Shown here: piece by piece, positions 15,843 through 24,499 of the stretch | Numbering within the stretch: position 1 is the stretch's first letter | Layout: each line of letters begins with the position of its first letter | Source of the DNA: Terrabacter sp. Root181 | Lineage (GTDB): Bacteria; Actinomycetota; Actinomycetes; Actinomycetales; Dermatophilaceae | DNA length: 64,000 nucleotides | Direction of reading: 5' to 3' | NCBI RefSeq assembly: GCF_001428505.1 | Contig: NZ_LMHU01000009.1 | Span: 186,001-250,000, forward strand | Position numbers and translations under genes: made by a program | Notes under the pieces: model-generated | Database searches by the model: none | What the model was told of the DNA's origin: nothing | The model's input: the letters and a program-made list of their open reading frames with translations, nothing else

Positions 15843-17069
15843 GTGCGAACGGCGACGATCGACGAGCTCACCCAACGGCTTCGAGCGCTCCCGGAGAACC
15901 CTCGTGTCGTCGTCAGCGGCAACATGGCGGTCCCGTGGGAGGCGGTCCGGGCGCTCGACGCGGCCCAGCCGACCTACGTGCTCCACGCGCTCAACGCGCC
16001 CGCGGGGCTGCCCGACCGCGACGGCGTGACCGTCGAGACGTGCTTCGTCGGCCCGGGTATGCGTCGGCACCCGCGGCTGCGCTACGTGCCGTCGCGTCTC
16101 TCGCTCGTGCCGCTGCTCTACGACCGGGCGCTGCCACCCGACGCCGTCCTGCTGCACTGCGCGCCCCCGCGCGACGGCCAGGTGAGCATGGGGCTCGAGG
16201 TCAACGTCCTCCCTGCCGCCCTCGAGGCGTGCCGGGCCCGTGGTGGGCTCGTCGTGGCGGTCGTCAACCCGCAGATGCCCTACACCTTCGGTGACGCGCA
16301 GGTGCCGCTCGAGCACGTCGACCTGCTCGTCGAGGTCGACGCGCCCATGCCCTCGCACGCCGCGACGGAGCCCGACCCCGAGAGCCGTCTCATCGGCGAG
16401 CGCGTGGCCGCCATGGTCCAGGACGGCGCCACGATGCAGCTCGGCATCGGCGCGGTGCCCGACGCGACCCTCTCGGCCCTCACCTCGCGCCGCGGTATCC
16501 GGATGTGGACCGAGATGTTCTCCGACGGCGTCCTCGCGCTCGACGAGGCCGGCGCGCTCGACCCGGACCACCCGCTCGTCACGTCGTTCAGCTTCGGCTC
16601 GACCGACCTCTACGCCTGGCTCGACGGCAACCCGCGCGTCCGGATGATGCGCACCGAGAAGACGAACGACCCCGGTCTCATCGCCTCGCAGCGGCAGATG
16701 ACGTCGGTGAACACCGCGCTCGAGGTCGACCTCTTCGGGCAGGCCAACGCCTCGCGCATCAACGCCCGCATCCACTCCGGCTTCGGCGGACAGACCGACT
16801 TCATCGTCGGCGCGCTGCACTCCGCAGGTGGCCAGTCGTTCATCGCGCTGCGCTCATGGCACCCGCGGGCCGACGTGTCGACGATCGTCCCGCTGCTCGA
16901 CGAGCCGGTGACGAGCTTCCAGCAGAGCGCCATCGTCACCGAGCTGGGCGTCGCGCCGCTGTGGGGCCGCAGCGAGAAGGACCAGTGCCACGACATCATC
17001 GAGAAGTGCGCCCACCCGCGCGTCCGCGACGACCTGTGGGAGGAGGCGCAGGCCCTCGGCCTCGCCTGA
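15843..17069 (+). CDS. Acetyl-CoA hydrolase/transferase family protein
   Basis: Class-I-like CoA transferase or hydrolase of the acetyl-CoA hydrolase/4-hydroxybutyrate CoA-transferase family, 408 residues. Its substrates are uncertain: acetate, butyrate or 4-hydroxybutyrate CoA exchange are family precedents. Seen are the two-domain architecture, MWTEMFSDGVL with the glutamate expected to form the glutamyl-CoA intermediate, the NTALEVDLFGQANAS segment and the C-terminal GGQTDFIVGA loop. GTG 15843 has AGGATGAAGG immediately upstream. It stands alone, followed by hairpin repeats. Confidence 0.85.
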   Translation: MRTATIDELTQRLRALPENPRVVVSGNMAVPWEAVRALDAAQPTYVLHALNAPAGLPDRDGVTVETCFVGPGMRRHPRLRYVPSRLSLVPLLYDRALPPDAVLLHCAPPRDGQVSMGLEVNVLPAALEACRARGGLVVAVVNPQMPYTFGDAQVPLEHVDLLVEVDAPMPSHAATEPDPESRLIGERVAAMVQDGATMQLGIGAVPDATLSALTSRRGIRMWTEMFSDGVLALDEAGALDPDHPLVTSFSFGSTDLYAWLDGNPRVRMMRTEKTNDPGLIASQRQMTSVNTALEVDLFGQANASRINARIHSGFGGQTDFIVGALHSAGGQSFIALRSWHPRADVSTIVPLLDEPVTSFQQSAIVTELGVAPLWGRSEKDQCHDIIEKCAHPRVRDDLWEEAQALGLA

Positions 17070-17137
17070 CCTCCCGCCCGCCCGACCGATGGCGTATGCC
17101 GTCGCCTCCCTCTGCGAGTCAGCCCCCACCCTCCCCG

Positions 17138-17195
17138 TCGAGTGAGCGCCCCTCCACACCGGCACCCCGGATCGTGAGGCTGCGCGCTCACTCGA
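17138..17195. terminator. Inverted repeat TCGAGTGAGCGC/GCGCTCACTCGA
   Basis: Perfect 12-bp arms at 17138-17149 and 17184-17195 lie downstream of the CoA-transferase gene. The same GAGTGAGCGCC word recurs at 56021 and 56044. Likely a terminator-like dispersed element. Confidence 0.6.
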
Positions 17196-17210
17196 GTGGG
17201 GGTGGGCTCG

Positions 17211-17216
17211 TAGGGT
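17211..17216 (+). promoter_or_regulatory. Candidate -10 (TAGGGT) of the SDR gene
   Basis: TAGGGT, a 6-nt gap and then ATG 17223, with no ribosome site: a leaderless pattern. Confidence 0.45.
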
Positions 17217-17222
17217 GGCGCC

Positions 17223-17987
17223 ATGAGCCCTGCGCCCCTGTCCGACGCCCGCGCAACCAACCCGGACCGCCGGCCGGTCGCGGTGGTCACGGGTGGGACG
17301 CGCGGCATCGGGCTCGCCATCGCCCGGGACCTGGCGCCGACACACCACCTCGTCATCGGTGGTCGCAGCGCCGACTCGGTCGCCCACGTCGTCGCATCCC
17401 TCCCCTCGGCCGAGGGGTTCATCGCCGACCTGGCCGACTGCTCCCCCGGCGGGTCGCTCGCGACCGCGCTCGACTCCATCGTGCGTCACCTCCCCCGCGT
17501 CGAGGTGCTCGTCCACTCGGCCGGCGTCCTGCGCAACGGCACGGTCGCCGACTCGCCGGTCCAGGACTGGGCCGACTCGATGACCGTCAACGTCGTCGCC
17601 GTCGCGGCCGTCACGCAGGCCCTCCTGCCCGCGCTGCGCACCGCCCACGGCCTCGTCGTCACCATCAACTCCGGGTCGGGCCTCACGGCGACGCCGGCCT
17701 CTGGCGCCTACTGCGCCTCGAAGTTCGCCCTCCGCGCGTTCAGCGACTCGCTGCGTCAGGAGGAGCGCGAGCACGGCGTCCGGGTCACGTCGCTGCACCC
17801 CGGCCGCGTCGACACGGACATGCAGCACGAGCTCGTCGAGTTCGAGGGCGCGGAGTACGACGCGGACTCCTACCTCGACGTCGACTCGGTCGTGCGGGCC
17901 GCACGCCTCGCGATCGACGCCGGGCCCGATGCGAGCGTCGACATGGTGTCGGTGCGCCCGCGTGGCTGGCGCCCGTCCGCCGACTGA
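17223..17987 (+). CDS. Short-chain dehydrogenase/reductase
   Basis: Classical SDR, 254 residues, cytoplasmic NAD(P)-dependent oxidoreductase of unknown substrate. The Rossmann motif is TGGTRGIG (about 24-31), followed by HSAGVL (the NAG-like segment), the catalytic serine in INSGSG and the catalytic YCASK. HPGRVDTDM follows at the substrate loop. It is monocistronic and convergent with the TIM-barrel gene; a large hairpin separates them. Confidence 0.88.
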   Translation: MSPAPLSDARATNPDRRPVAVVTGGTRGIGLAIARDLAPTHHLVIGGRSADSVAHVVASLPSAEGFIADLADCSPGGSLATALDSIVRHLPRVEVLVHSAGVLRNGTVADSPVQDWADSMTVNVVAVAAVTQALLPALRTAHGLVVTINSGSGLTATPASGAYCASKFALRAFSDSLRQEEREHGVRVTSLHPGRVDTDMQHELVEFEGAEYDADSYLDVDSVVRAARLAIDAGPDASVDMVSVRPRGWRPSAD

Positions 17988-18011
17988 CCATCCGATCGTC
18001 GCCCCGGGCAA

Positions 18012-18078
18012 AACACACCGAGAAGGTCACGACGCACCGGGATCGGGTGCCGGTGTGTTGCGACCTTCTCGGTGTGTT
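18012..18078. terminator. Large inverted repeat between convergent genes
   Basis: Arms AACACACCGAGAAGGTC (18012-18028) and GACCTTCTCGGTGTGTT (18062-18078) are perfect over 17 bp, and the inner sequence adds a near-perfect CGCACCGG/CCGGTGTG stem. It is well placed to stop transcription from both sides. Confidence 0.8.
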
Positions 18079-18092
18079 GCGAGGTGGGGGCG

Positions 18093-18890
18093 TCAGATGC
18101 GGCTGGCTCCGCGGGTCGGCACGAGGGAGAGCCTCGCGAAGGCCAGCGCCTCGGCGAGGTCGACCTCCCGCTGCTCGCGTCCCACCTTGCGCGTCGACAC
18201 CTCGACGACGACGTCGCCGACCCAGCCGCTGTCGGCCAGGTGCTCGAGCACGGCCCCGCACGGCTCGGCTCCACGCCCCGGCACGAGGTGCTCGTCGAGG
18301 AACGAGCCCAGACCGTCGGCGAGGTGCAGGTGCGCCAGCCGCTCGCCCAGCCCCCGTGCCATGGCGAGCGCGTCGGACCCGGCTGTCGCGGTGTGCGAGA
18401 GGTCGAGCGTCACGTTGTCGTAGGGCTGGGCGACCGGGTCCCAGTGCGGGAGGTAGGCCATCACCTCGCGTCGCGCCGTGCGCCAGGGGTACATGTTCTC
18501 CACCGCGAGTTTGATGCCCGACTCGTGCTCACGCAGGGCCACCCCGTCGACGAACCCGGCGGCATACTCCCGCTGCCAGCGGAAGGGCGGGTGCAGGACG
18601 ACGGTGCCCGCGCCGACCTCGAGCGCGAGGTCGATCGAGCGGTCGACCTTGCCCCACGGGTCGGTGCCCCACACGCGCTGGGTCAGGAGCAGGGTCGGCG
18701 CGTGCACCGAGACGATCGGCAGGGCGTGCAGCTCCGACAGCGCCCGCAGGGCCCCCGCCTCCTGCGTGACCGGATCGGTCCAGACCATGACCTCGATCGC
18801 GTCGTAGCCGAGCCGCGCAGCGGTCGCGAAGGCGGTCGCCGCGTTGTCGGGGTAGAGCGAGGCGGTCGACAGTCCGACCCGGATGGTCAT
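18093..18890 (-). CDS. Xylose-isomerase-like TIM-barrel protein
   Basis: Sugar phosphate isomerase/epimerase-fold protein, 265 residues. The TIM-barrel strands IRVGLSTASLYP, AIEVMVW, IVSVHAP, VVLHPPF, KLAVENMYP and NVTLDLSHTA are visible, with conserved acidic and histidine residues for a metal site (E in VEN, D and H in LDLSH, H in HLHLADG). The reaction is unknown. ATG 18890 begins MTIRVGLS and follows CAGAAT by 6 nt; a GTG at 18908 would add six residues. It lies downstream of the exopolyphosphatase gene, a pairing also remembered from mycobacteria. Confidence 0.82.
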   Translation of the reverse strand: MTIRVGLSTASLYPDNAATAFATAARLGYDAIEVMVWTDPVTQEAGALRALSELHALPIVSVHAPTLLLTQRVWGTDPWGKVDRSIDLALEVGAGTVVLHPPFRWQREYAAGFVDGVALREHESGIKLAVENMYPWRTARREVMAYLPHWDPVAQPYDNVTLDLSHTATAGSDALAMARGLGERLAHLHLADGLGSFLDEHLVPGRGAEPCGAVLEHLADSGWVGDVVVEVSTRKVGREQREVDLAEALAFARLSLVPTRGASRI

Positions 18891-18896
18891 GCGGCC

Positions 18897-18902
18897 ATTC
18901 TG
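18897..18902 (-). promoter_or_regulatory. Candidate -10 (CAGAAT) of the TIM-barrel gene
   Basis: On the minus strand CAGAAT is followed by 6 nt and ATG 18890. Confidence 0.35.
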
Positions 18903-18925
18903 CGCCACCGTCCCAGGGCGGCCGC

Positions 18926-18978
18926 GGGCCGGTCCGGGTGCGGCGGGCGGGGCAGGTGCGGCGGGCGGGGCGGGTGCG
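18926..18978. repeat. G-rich 18-bp tandem repeat
   Basis: Two to three copies of a unit close to GGTGCGGCGGGCGGGGCA directly follow (in gene sense) the exopolyphosphatase stop, filling most of the gap before the TIM-barrel gene. Confidence 0.65.
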
Positions 18979-19908
18979 TCACGAGATGAGGTGGTCGAGC
19001 CGCCGGAGGATGAGGCCCTCGCGCAGGGCCCACGGGCAGATGTCGAGCTGCTCGACCTGGAGCAGGTCGAGCGCCGCCTCGGCGACGAGCGCGCCGGCGT
19101 AGAGCTGGCGGGCGCGGCCCTCGGAGACCCCGGGCAGGGTCGCGCGCGCGGCCGTGTCGAGGCCCGCGAGCCTGTTCACGATCGCGTGGAGGTCGTCGCG
19201 CGACAGGGTGCGCGGCACGAATTGGCCGTCGGCGCGCGGCGCGGCACCGGCGATGCGGGCCAGCGATCGCATCGTCTTGGAGGTGCCGACCGCGCGGTCG
19301 GGGCTGCCGGACGTCAGCAGGGGGCGCACGTGCTCGGCGAGGGCCGAGCGGACGTGAGCGCGCAGCTCGCGCGCGGCGGCCACGCTCGGCGGGTCCCCGG
19401 GCAGGCGCTCGCGGGTCAGGCGTCCGGCTCCCAGCGGCAGGCTGAGCGCGACGTCCGGCTCCTCGTCGAGACCGCTCGCCAGCTCGAGCGACCCGCCGCC
19501 GATGTCGACGACGAGCAGGCGCCCGCTCGACCAGCCGAACCAGCGACGCACCGCGAGGAAGGTCATGCGCGCCTCGTCGGCGCCGCTGAGCGCCTCGAGC
19601 TCCACGCCGGTCTCGGCGCGCACGCGCTCGATGACGACGTCACCGTTCGGCGACTCGCGCAGCGCCGACGTGGCGAAGGCGAAGAGGTCGCTGACGCCCT
19701 GGTCCTCGGCGACCCCGAGGCACTCGAGGATGAAGGCGACGAGCCGGTCGGCCGTCGAGTCGCTGACCCTTCCGTCGGCCTCGAGGCTCTCCGACAGGCG
19801 CAGCTCGGTCTTGTGCGAGAACGCCGGCAGCGGCTGCGCGCCGGGGTGTGCGTCGACGACGAGGAGGTGGACCGTGTTGGACCCGATGTCGATGACGCCC
19901 AGGCGCAT
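18979..19908 (-). CDS. Exopolyphosphatase / pppGpp phosphatase family (Ppx/GppA)
   Basis: Cleaves inorganic polyphosphate or pppGpp, 309 residues, the short two-domain form found in actinobacteria. Seen are the ASKHA phosphate-1 loop ([13 protein letters not shown]), the catalytic-glutamate region in FATSALRES and the phosphate-2 loop [11 protein letters not shown]. The C-terminal HD-like extension of E. coli Ppx is absent. ATG 19908 is preceded by TAGGGT with a 6-nt gap. Which substrate is preferred cannot be read from sequence. Confidence 0.9.
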   Translation of the reverse strand: MRLGVIDIGSNTVHLLVVDAHPGAQPLPAFSHKTELRLSESLEADGRVSDSTADRLVAFILECLGVAEDQGVSDLFAFATSALRESPNGDVVIERVRAETGVELEALSGADEARMTFLAVRRWFGWSSGRLLVVDIGGGSLELASGLDEEPDVALSLPLGAGRLTRERLPGDPPSVAAARELRAHVRSALAEHVRPLLTSGSPDRAVGTSKTMRSLARIAGAAPRADGQFVPRTLSRDDLHAIVNRLAGLDTAARATLPGVSEGRARQLYAGALVAEAALDLLQVEQLDICPWALREGLILRRLDHLIS

Positions 19909-19914
19909 GCCCCA

Positions 19915-19920
19915 ACCCTA
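19915..19920 (-). promoter_or_regulatory. Candidate -10 (TAGGGT) of the exopolyphosphatase
   Basis: Minus-strand TAGGGT, 6 nt, ATG: one of the clearest leaderless patterns here. Confidence 0.5.
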
Positions 19921-19959
19921 GTGCCGCGACCTCCGGCCCCCTCGAGCCCCGACTCCCTT

Positions 19960-20037
19960 CCCCACCGAACGCGGCCCTCGGCGGCGAACGCGTTGGCAGA
20001 ACGCTGAGTTCGCGACCGAACGCTGCGTTCGGTGGGG
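19960..20037. repeat. Dispersed GAACGC palindrome, copy 1
   Basis: Outer arms CCCCACCGAACGC (19960-19972) and GCGTTCGGTGGGG (20025-20037) are exact complements. Inside is a smaller hairpin ACCGAACGC-T-GCGTTCGGT (20015-20033). Related copies occur at 46126 and 57822. A CGTATGCCGT word at 20056 lies between this element and the ABC permease stop. Confidence 0.82.
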
Positions 20038-20081
20038 GAAGCGGGGCGAGGGGGCGTATGCCGTGTTGCGGGGTGGGCCCG

Positions 20082-20816
20082 TCAGGCGGAGCGGCGGCTC
20101 AGGGTGAGCGAGGCGAGGGCGAGGGCCCCGCCGATGAAGGCCGCGACGATGCCGAGGTCGCCGAGCACCGCGGTCACGGGGTCGGGGTTGCGCGCGATCT
20201 CCTTCATCGCGTCGACGGCGTAGGACAGCGGCAGGACGTTGCTCACCCACTCGAGGACGGTCGGCAGCTGGTCGCGCGGGATGAGCAGCCCACAGAGCAG
20301 GAACTGCGGCAGGAGGAACGCCGGCATGAACTGCACGGCCTGGAACTCGGTGCGCGCGAAGCCGCTCGCGAGCAGCCCGAGCGCGGTGCCGAGGACGGCG
20401 TCGAAGACGGCGACGACGACGAGCAGCCACACCGGCCCGGCGACGCCGAGGCCGCACACCCAGACGGCGAATCCCGTTGCGATCACGGCCTGCACGACGG
20501 CGAGCGCTCCGAACGCGACGGCATACCCGAGCATGAAGTCGCCCTTGCCCATCGGTGTGGTGAGCAGGCGCTCGAGGGTGCCGGACTGGCGCTCGCGCAG
20601 GGTCGCGACCGACGTGACGATGAACATGACGACCATCGGGAAGACCCCGAGCAGGGCCGGGCCGATCGCGTCGAAGACCCGCGTCCCGTTGTAGATCCAC
20701 GCGAGCAGGCCGAGCAGGACGCACGGCACGATGATGATGAGCCCGATGGTGCGGTGGTCGGTGCGCACCTGGCGCAGGACGCGGCCCGAGGTGGCAGCGG
20801 TGAGCCCGGCGTTCAC
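20082..20816 (-). CDS. ABC-2 type permease (DrrB-like)
   Basis: Membrane subunit of a drug or metabolite exporter, 244 residues with six predicted helices. It has the ABC-2 signature region RERQSGTLERLLTTPMGKGDFMLGY and the late segment LPLSYAVDAMKEI. GTG 20816 overlaps the ATPase stop (GTGA), so it is coupled to the preceding gene. Substrate unknown. Confidence 0.88.
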   Translation of the reverse strand: MNAGLTAATSGRVLRQVRTDHRTIGLIIIVPCVLLGLLAWIYNGTRVFDAIGPALLGVFPMVVMFIVTSVATLRERQSGTLERLLTTPMGKGDFMLGYAVAFGALAVVQAVIATGFAVWVCGLGVAGPVWLLVVVAVFDAVLGTALGLLASGFARTEFQAVQFMPAFLLPQFLLCGLLIPRDQLPTVLEWVSNVLPLSYAVDAMKEIARNPDPVTAVLGDLGIVAAFIGGALALASLTLSRRSA

Positions 20817-21574
20817 GACGCGCTCCTCTCCCCGGACCGGGTGGTCTCGGCGTCGATGAGGGCGAGGAAGGCGGCGTCGGCGTCGACGGCCCCGGTCTGC
20901 TGGAGCAGCTCGGCGGGCGTGACGTCGGCGAGGACGTGACCCTCCCGCAGGAGGACGAGCCGGTCGCAGCGGGTGGCCTCGTCCATGACGTGGCTCGACA
21001 CGACGAGCGAGTGCCCGCGTTCGGCGAGGTGGCGGAAGAGCTCCCACAGGTCGCGGCGCAGCACCGGGTCGAGGCCGACGGTCGGCTCGTCGAGGACGAG
21101 CAGGCTGGGGCGGCCGACGAGCGCGGCGGCGAGGGAGACGCGTGACTCCTGGCCGCCCGAGAGGTCCTGGACGAGCTGGTCGGCGTAGGAGACGAGGTCG
21201 ACCTCGGAGAGCGTGCGGTCGACGGCCTCGCGCAGCTCGGTCCCGCGCAGGCCGACCGCGCGGCCGAAGTAGACGACGTTGTCGCGGACGCTGAGGTCGG
21301 CGTAGACGCTGGGGCTCTGGGTGACGTAGCCGACGCGGTCGCGCAGCACGGGCGAGCCTGCCGGATGGCCGAGCACGGTCACGGTGCCCGACTCGATGAT
21401 CTGCACGCCGACGATGCAGCGCATGAGCGTGGACTTGCCCGAGCCGGACGGCCCGAGCAGGCCCACCACCTGGCCGGCGGGGATCTCGAGGTCGAGGTCC
21501 GGGATCACGCGGCGCTTCCCGCGCACGACCTGCAGGCCGCTCACGGCGACCGCCGGACCACTGTTATTCATCAT
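20813..21574 (-). CDS. ABC transporter ATPase (DrrA-like), TetR-controlled
   Basis: ATPase of the exporter, 253 residues. Walker A GPSGSGKST, Q-loop VTQSPSVY, signature LSGGQ, Walker B LLVLDEPTVGLDP and the H-loop in VSSHVMDEA are all present. The start is one of two adjacent ATGs (21574 or 21571). A palindrome covers both, and a -10-like TAGATT lies 7 nt upstream, so the message is probably leaderless and directly repressible by the TetR encoded just upstream. Confidence 0.9.
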   Translation of the reverse strand: MMNNSGPAVAVSGLQVVRGKRRVIPDLDLEIPAGQVVGLLGPSGSGKSTLMRCIVGVQIIESGTVTVLGHPAGSPVLRDRVGYVTQSPSVYADLSVRDNVVYFGRAVGLRGTELREAVDRTLSEVDLVSYADQLVQDLSGGQESRVSLAAALVGRPSLLVLDEPTVGLDPVLRRDLWELFRHLAERGHSLVVSSHVMDEATRCDRLVLLREGHVLADVTPAELLQQTGAVDADAAFLALIDAETTRSGERSAS

Positions 21575-21582
21575 GTGATGAA
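21567..21582. promoter_or_regulatory. TetR-type operator TTCATCA-TG-TGATGAA
   Basis: Perfect 7-bp arms with a 2-bp centre overlap the start codons of the ABC ATPase and lie right after the tetR stop. Repressor binding here would block a leaderless transcript. The regulator assignment is by adjacency. Confidence 0.65.
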
Positions 21583-21587
21583 ATCTA
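21582..21587 (-). promoter_or_regulatory. Candidate -10 (TAGATT) formed partly by the tetR stop codon
   Basis: Minus-strand TAGATT is followed by 7 nt and ATG 21574. Its first three bases are the TAG stop of tetR. Confidence 0.45.
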
Positions 21588-22211
21588 CTCCTGCTCGGGC
21601 AGCCTGTCCACGAGATGGTGCTGGAGCACCGGGCCGATCCGCTCGACGAGCTCCTCGCGCGTCGCCTCGGCCATCGCCGGCACCCGGATGACGTAGCGCG
21701 CCACGACGAGCCCGATCATCTGCGACGCGGCGAGGGCGCCACGCAGCTGCGGGTCGGCCGCGCCCGTGCTCGCCGCGATGCGTCCGAACACCTCCCGCCC
21801 GAGGAACTCCCGCAGCATCCGCGCGGCCTCCTCGCTCGTCATGCTCGAACGCACGAGGGCCACGAGGGCGTCGCGCCGCTCCGGAGGCTCCCACACCGTC
21901 AGGAACGTCTCGACGATCCGCCAGCCGAGCCGGTCGACGTCGCCCGCCGTGATCCGTTCGATGAGCTCGGCGGGGTTGACCGGCACGTCGAGCGTCTCCG
22001 CGAAGAGCGCCGCCTTGCCCTCGAAGTAGTGGTGCACGAGGGCCGGGTCGACGCCCGCCTCGCGAGCGATGCCACGCATGCTCGCCTTGTCGTAGCCCTT
22101 GGCGGCAAAGGACTTTCGCGCGGCGTCGACGATGGCGGCGCGCGTGTCGACGCCGCCCGGGCGACGTCCGCGCCCCTTCGGCGTCGCCTCGCTGCTCGCC
22201 CTCGACGTCAT
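21585..22211 (-). CDS. TetR family repressor of the adjacent ABC exporter
   Basis: 208 residues. The N-terminal helix-turn-helix reads ...ARKSFAAKGYDKASMRGIAREAGVDPALVHHYFEGKAALF, the standard TetR pattern, and the C-terminal TetR ligand domain is helical. The long basic start (KGRGRRPGG) is common in these repressors. ATG 22211 is preceded by TAGCGT with a 6-nt gap, and that TAG is the stop codon of the ankyrin gene. It probably binds the 21567-21582 palindrome. Confidence 0.88.
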   Translation of the reverse strand: MTSRASSEATPKGRGRRPGGVDTRAAIVDAARKSFAAKGYDKASMRGIAREAGVDPALVHHYFEGKAALFAETLDVPVNPAELIERITAGDVDRLGWRIVETFLTVWEPPERRDALVALVRSSMTSEEAARMLREFLGREVFGRIAASTGAADPQLRGALAASQMIGLVVARYVIRVPAMAEATREELVERIGPVLQHHLVDRLPEQE

Positions 22212-22217
22212 GCCCTC

Positions 22218-22223
22218 ACGCTA
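22218..22223 (-). promoter_or_regulatory. Candidate -10 (TAGCGT) for tetR
   Basis: Minus-strand TAGCGT, 6 nt, ATG 22211; its TAG is also the stop codon of the ankyrin-repeat gene. Confidence 0.4.
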
Positions 22224-23447
22224 GCCCTCGGCGGTGAGGCCGCTCGTGACCTCGCGCAGCACGGCCGCGGTGTCGTCGGCACGCGCCCACGCCGCCCACT
22301 CGTAGGGTCGGGTCCCGTGCACCGCGTCGCGCGCCTCCGGATCCGCCCCGGAGCCGAGGAGCGCCCGCACCAGCTCGACGTCGTTCATGAAGGCAGCCTC
22401 GTGAAGAGGCGTCCTGCCCGGCGACGCCGCCGTCCCGGGGGCGGCGGCGGTCACCTCGGGATCGGCCAGGCCGTGCGCGACGAGGAGCTCCAGCCGCGCC
22501 GCGAACCCGTGGCCCTGCGCCCACTCGACCTGACGGGTGAGCATCTCGTCGATGGTCTCGGCCGGCTCGCCCGTGCGTCGGGCCCACACCTCGGAGGCCG
22601 GCCGGCCCAGCCCGCCCGCGAGGAGCAGCTCGAGGTGGCTGTCGTCGCGGTTGAACATCCGGTTGTAGAGCGTCTGCCGGTCGTTGGGGTCGGCGCCGCG
22701 ATCGAGCAGCAGCTCGGCGAGGGCGCGCCACTGCGGGTGTCGCGGCTGGCGCGACGGTCCCGCCTCGCCCTCGCCGAAGGCGCCGGTCAGTGCGGTGAAC
22801 GCGCTCGGGAACCCCTGCCAGAGGTAGCCGCTGTCGGGGTCGGCGCCGGCGTCGAGCAGGAGCCGGGCCGACGCGACGGGGTCCACCTGGGGCATCCGGG
22901 AGTAGACGACGTAGAGGAGCGGTGCCCACCGGAACGGCCCCCCTTCCCTCGTCGCCGCGCCGGGGTCGGCGGCGACGTGGGCGCGCAGGGCCTCGGCGTC
23001 ACCGGCGACCGCCGCCACGAAAACGTCGCGCTCCACGAGCCTCGGGTCGGCCGCGAGCCGCTCGGCGGCACGGGCCCACCGTGCCGGCTCGTCACGGTCG
23101 GTGTACGTCAGGCACGCGAGCGCCGTTGTGACAGAGGCAGACTCGGCCTCCGTATCGACTCCATCGGCCGCGACCGGATCGAGCACGACCGGGTCACGAC
23201 CAAGGTCTGCGGCCACCGCGAGGTAGGCGCGCAGTCGCGGCCAGCTCGCGAAGCCGTACCCGCGCGCCACGACCAGCTGCGCGTCGGACAGCGAGAACGA
23301 CGCCGTCTTGTCCGGCAGCCCCGCGGGGTGGTGTCGTGCCACGAGGGCCAGTGCAGCGGGATCGGCGGACCGGACACCGCGCTGCAGCCGACGCGCATCG
23401 CGTCGCAGGCGCTCGAGGTCGGGGTTGCCGGGCAGGGACAGGGCCAT
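22221..23447 (-). CDS. Ankyrin-repeat protein
   Basis: A 408-residue cytoplasmic protein with degenerate ankyrin repeats. The clearest are SARLLLDAGADPDSG, ALAELLLDRGADPNDRQTLYN, TPLHEAAFMNDVELVRALLGSGADPEARD and a final ...TRPYEWAAWA. The N-terminal region (residues 1-90) resembles the helical start of related actinobacterial ankyrin proteins. ATG 23447 has AGGAGG 6 nt upstream. The in-frame stretch further upstream is unsupported. The partner it binds is unknown. Confidence 0.85.
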   Translation of the reverse strand: MALSLPGNPDLERLRRDARRLQRGVRSADPAALALVARHHPAGLPDKTASFSLSDAQLVVARGYGFASWPRLRAYLAVAADLGRDPVVLDPVAADGVDTEAESASVTTALACLTYTDRDEPARWARAAERLAADPRLVERDVFVAAVAGDAEALRAHVAADPGAATREGGPFRWAPLLYVVYSRMPQVDPVASARLLLDAGADPDSGYLWQGFPSAFTALTGAFGEGEAGPSRQPRHPQWRALAELLLDRGADPNDRQTLYNRMFNRDDSHLELLLAGGLGRPASEVWARRTGEPAETIDEMLTRQVEWAQGHGFAARLELLVAHGLADPEVTAAAPGTAASPGRTPLHEAAFMNDVELVRALLGSGADPEARDAVHGTRPYEWAAWARADDTAAVLREVTSGLTAEG

Positions 23448-23698
23448 GACGGCCTCCTCTCGTCGTGCCCGCGTGCGCTCGCCGGGCCGAAAGGAGGTCG
23501 GACCGCATGCTGTCGTGCCCAGGGAGGCTGAGCCCCTTCCCGCGCACCGGAGGCGACCTGGACGCCACCGCCAGCGTACGCTCGCGTCCCCGCACGCGGG
23601 AGCACACGGCATACGCCGGCGGTCTCCGCCCGAGACGCACCATCCACGAGGTGGTCCTCGTCGGCGCGCCGGAAACCTCCGCGGCATAGGGTGAGCCG
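23448..23698. other. Divergent 251-bp region with one GTATGCCG word
   Basis: Separates the ankyrin gene (minus) and the Cys-rich gene (plus). It contains a CGTATGCCGTGTG word on the minus strand at 23607-23614 and the promoter at 23687. I see no further feature. Confidence 0.6.
23687..23692 (+). promoter_or_regulatory. Candidate -10 (TAGGGT) of the Cys-rich gene
   Basis: TAGGGT, 6 nt, GTG 23699, no ribosome site. Confidence 0.45.
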
Positions 23699-24499
23699 GT
23701 GGCTGAAGCACCTCTGGACCTCCCCCGCGTCTGGGTCGAGTTCACCGACCCCGCCGACACGAACCAGCGCTACCGCTGCGACCTGACGTGGCTCACGAGC
23801 AGCTGGACGTGCATCTTCGGAAGCGGCTGCCAGGGCATCTACGCCGGCCGGCCCGACGACGGCTGCTGCACCCTCGGCGCCCACTTCACCGAGAAGGACG
23901 ACTGGAAGCGCGTCGCGAAGGCCGTCGAGGAGCTCGGCGAGGACGAGTGGGAGTACCACTCCGTCGGTCGAGCCACGGGCAGCAAGGACGACTGGACCGA
24001 GAAGGAGGACGGTGCGCGCAAGACGAAGGTCGTCGACGGCGCCTGCATCTTCCTCAACCGTCCCGGCTTCCCCGCCGGCGCCGGGTGCGCCCTGCACCAG
24101 CACGCGGTCCTGACCGGCGTCGAGCCGCACACCCTCAAGCCCGACGTGTGCTGGCAGCTGCCGATCCGACGCACCTTCCGTACCGTCGAGCTGCCCGACG
24201 ACACGAGCTACCTCGAGGTGACGATCACCGAGTACGACCGCCGCGGCTGGGGTCCGGGTGGCCACGACCTCGACTGGTACTGCTCGGGCAACCCCGAGGC
24301 GCACGTCGGTCGCGAGCCCGTCTACCGGTCCAACGCGCCCGAGCTCACCGAGCTGATGGGGCCGCTCGCCTACGCCGAGCTGGCGATCCGCGCTGAGGCG
24401 CACCTGGCCCAGGTCAAGGCCGTCCGGGCGCGCGGTGTGCGCAAGCTGCTGCCGCTGCTCGTGCACCCGGCGACCATCGAGGCCCAGCGGTCCACGTGA
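23699..24499 (+). CDS. Cysteine-rich protein of unknown function
   Basis: 266 residues. Three cysteine clusters are visible: [19 protein letters not shown] with a following [10 protein letters not shown] (residues about 25-60), GACIFLN...GAGCALHQH (about 115-140) with PDVCWQLP, and DWYCSG. Cysteine pairs with nearby histidines suggest a zinc or iron-sulfur site, somewhat like the YkgJ/DUF3109 metal-chelating families, but I cannot assign a family. A long C-terminal helix follows. GTG 23699 fits the leaderless pattern. The stop overlaps the methyltransferase start (GTGA), so the two are probably co-expressed. Confidence 0.72.
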   Translation: MAEAPLDLPRVWVEFTDPADTNQRYRCDLTWLTSSWTCIFGSGCQGIYAGRPDDGCCTLGAHFTEKDDWKRVAKAVEELGEDEWEYHSVGRATGSKDDWTEKEDGARKTKVVDGACIFLNRPGFPAGAGCALHQHAVLTGVEPHTLKPDVCWQLPIRRTFRTVELPDDTSYLEVTITEYDRRGWGPGGHDLDWYCSGNPEAHVGREPVYRSNAPELTELMGPLAYAELAIRAEAHLAQVKAVRARGVRKLLPLLVHPATIEAQRST

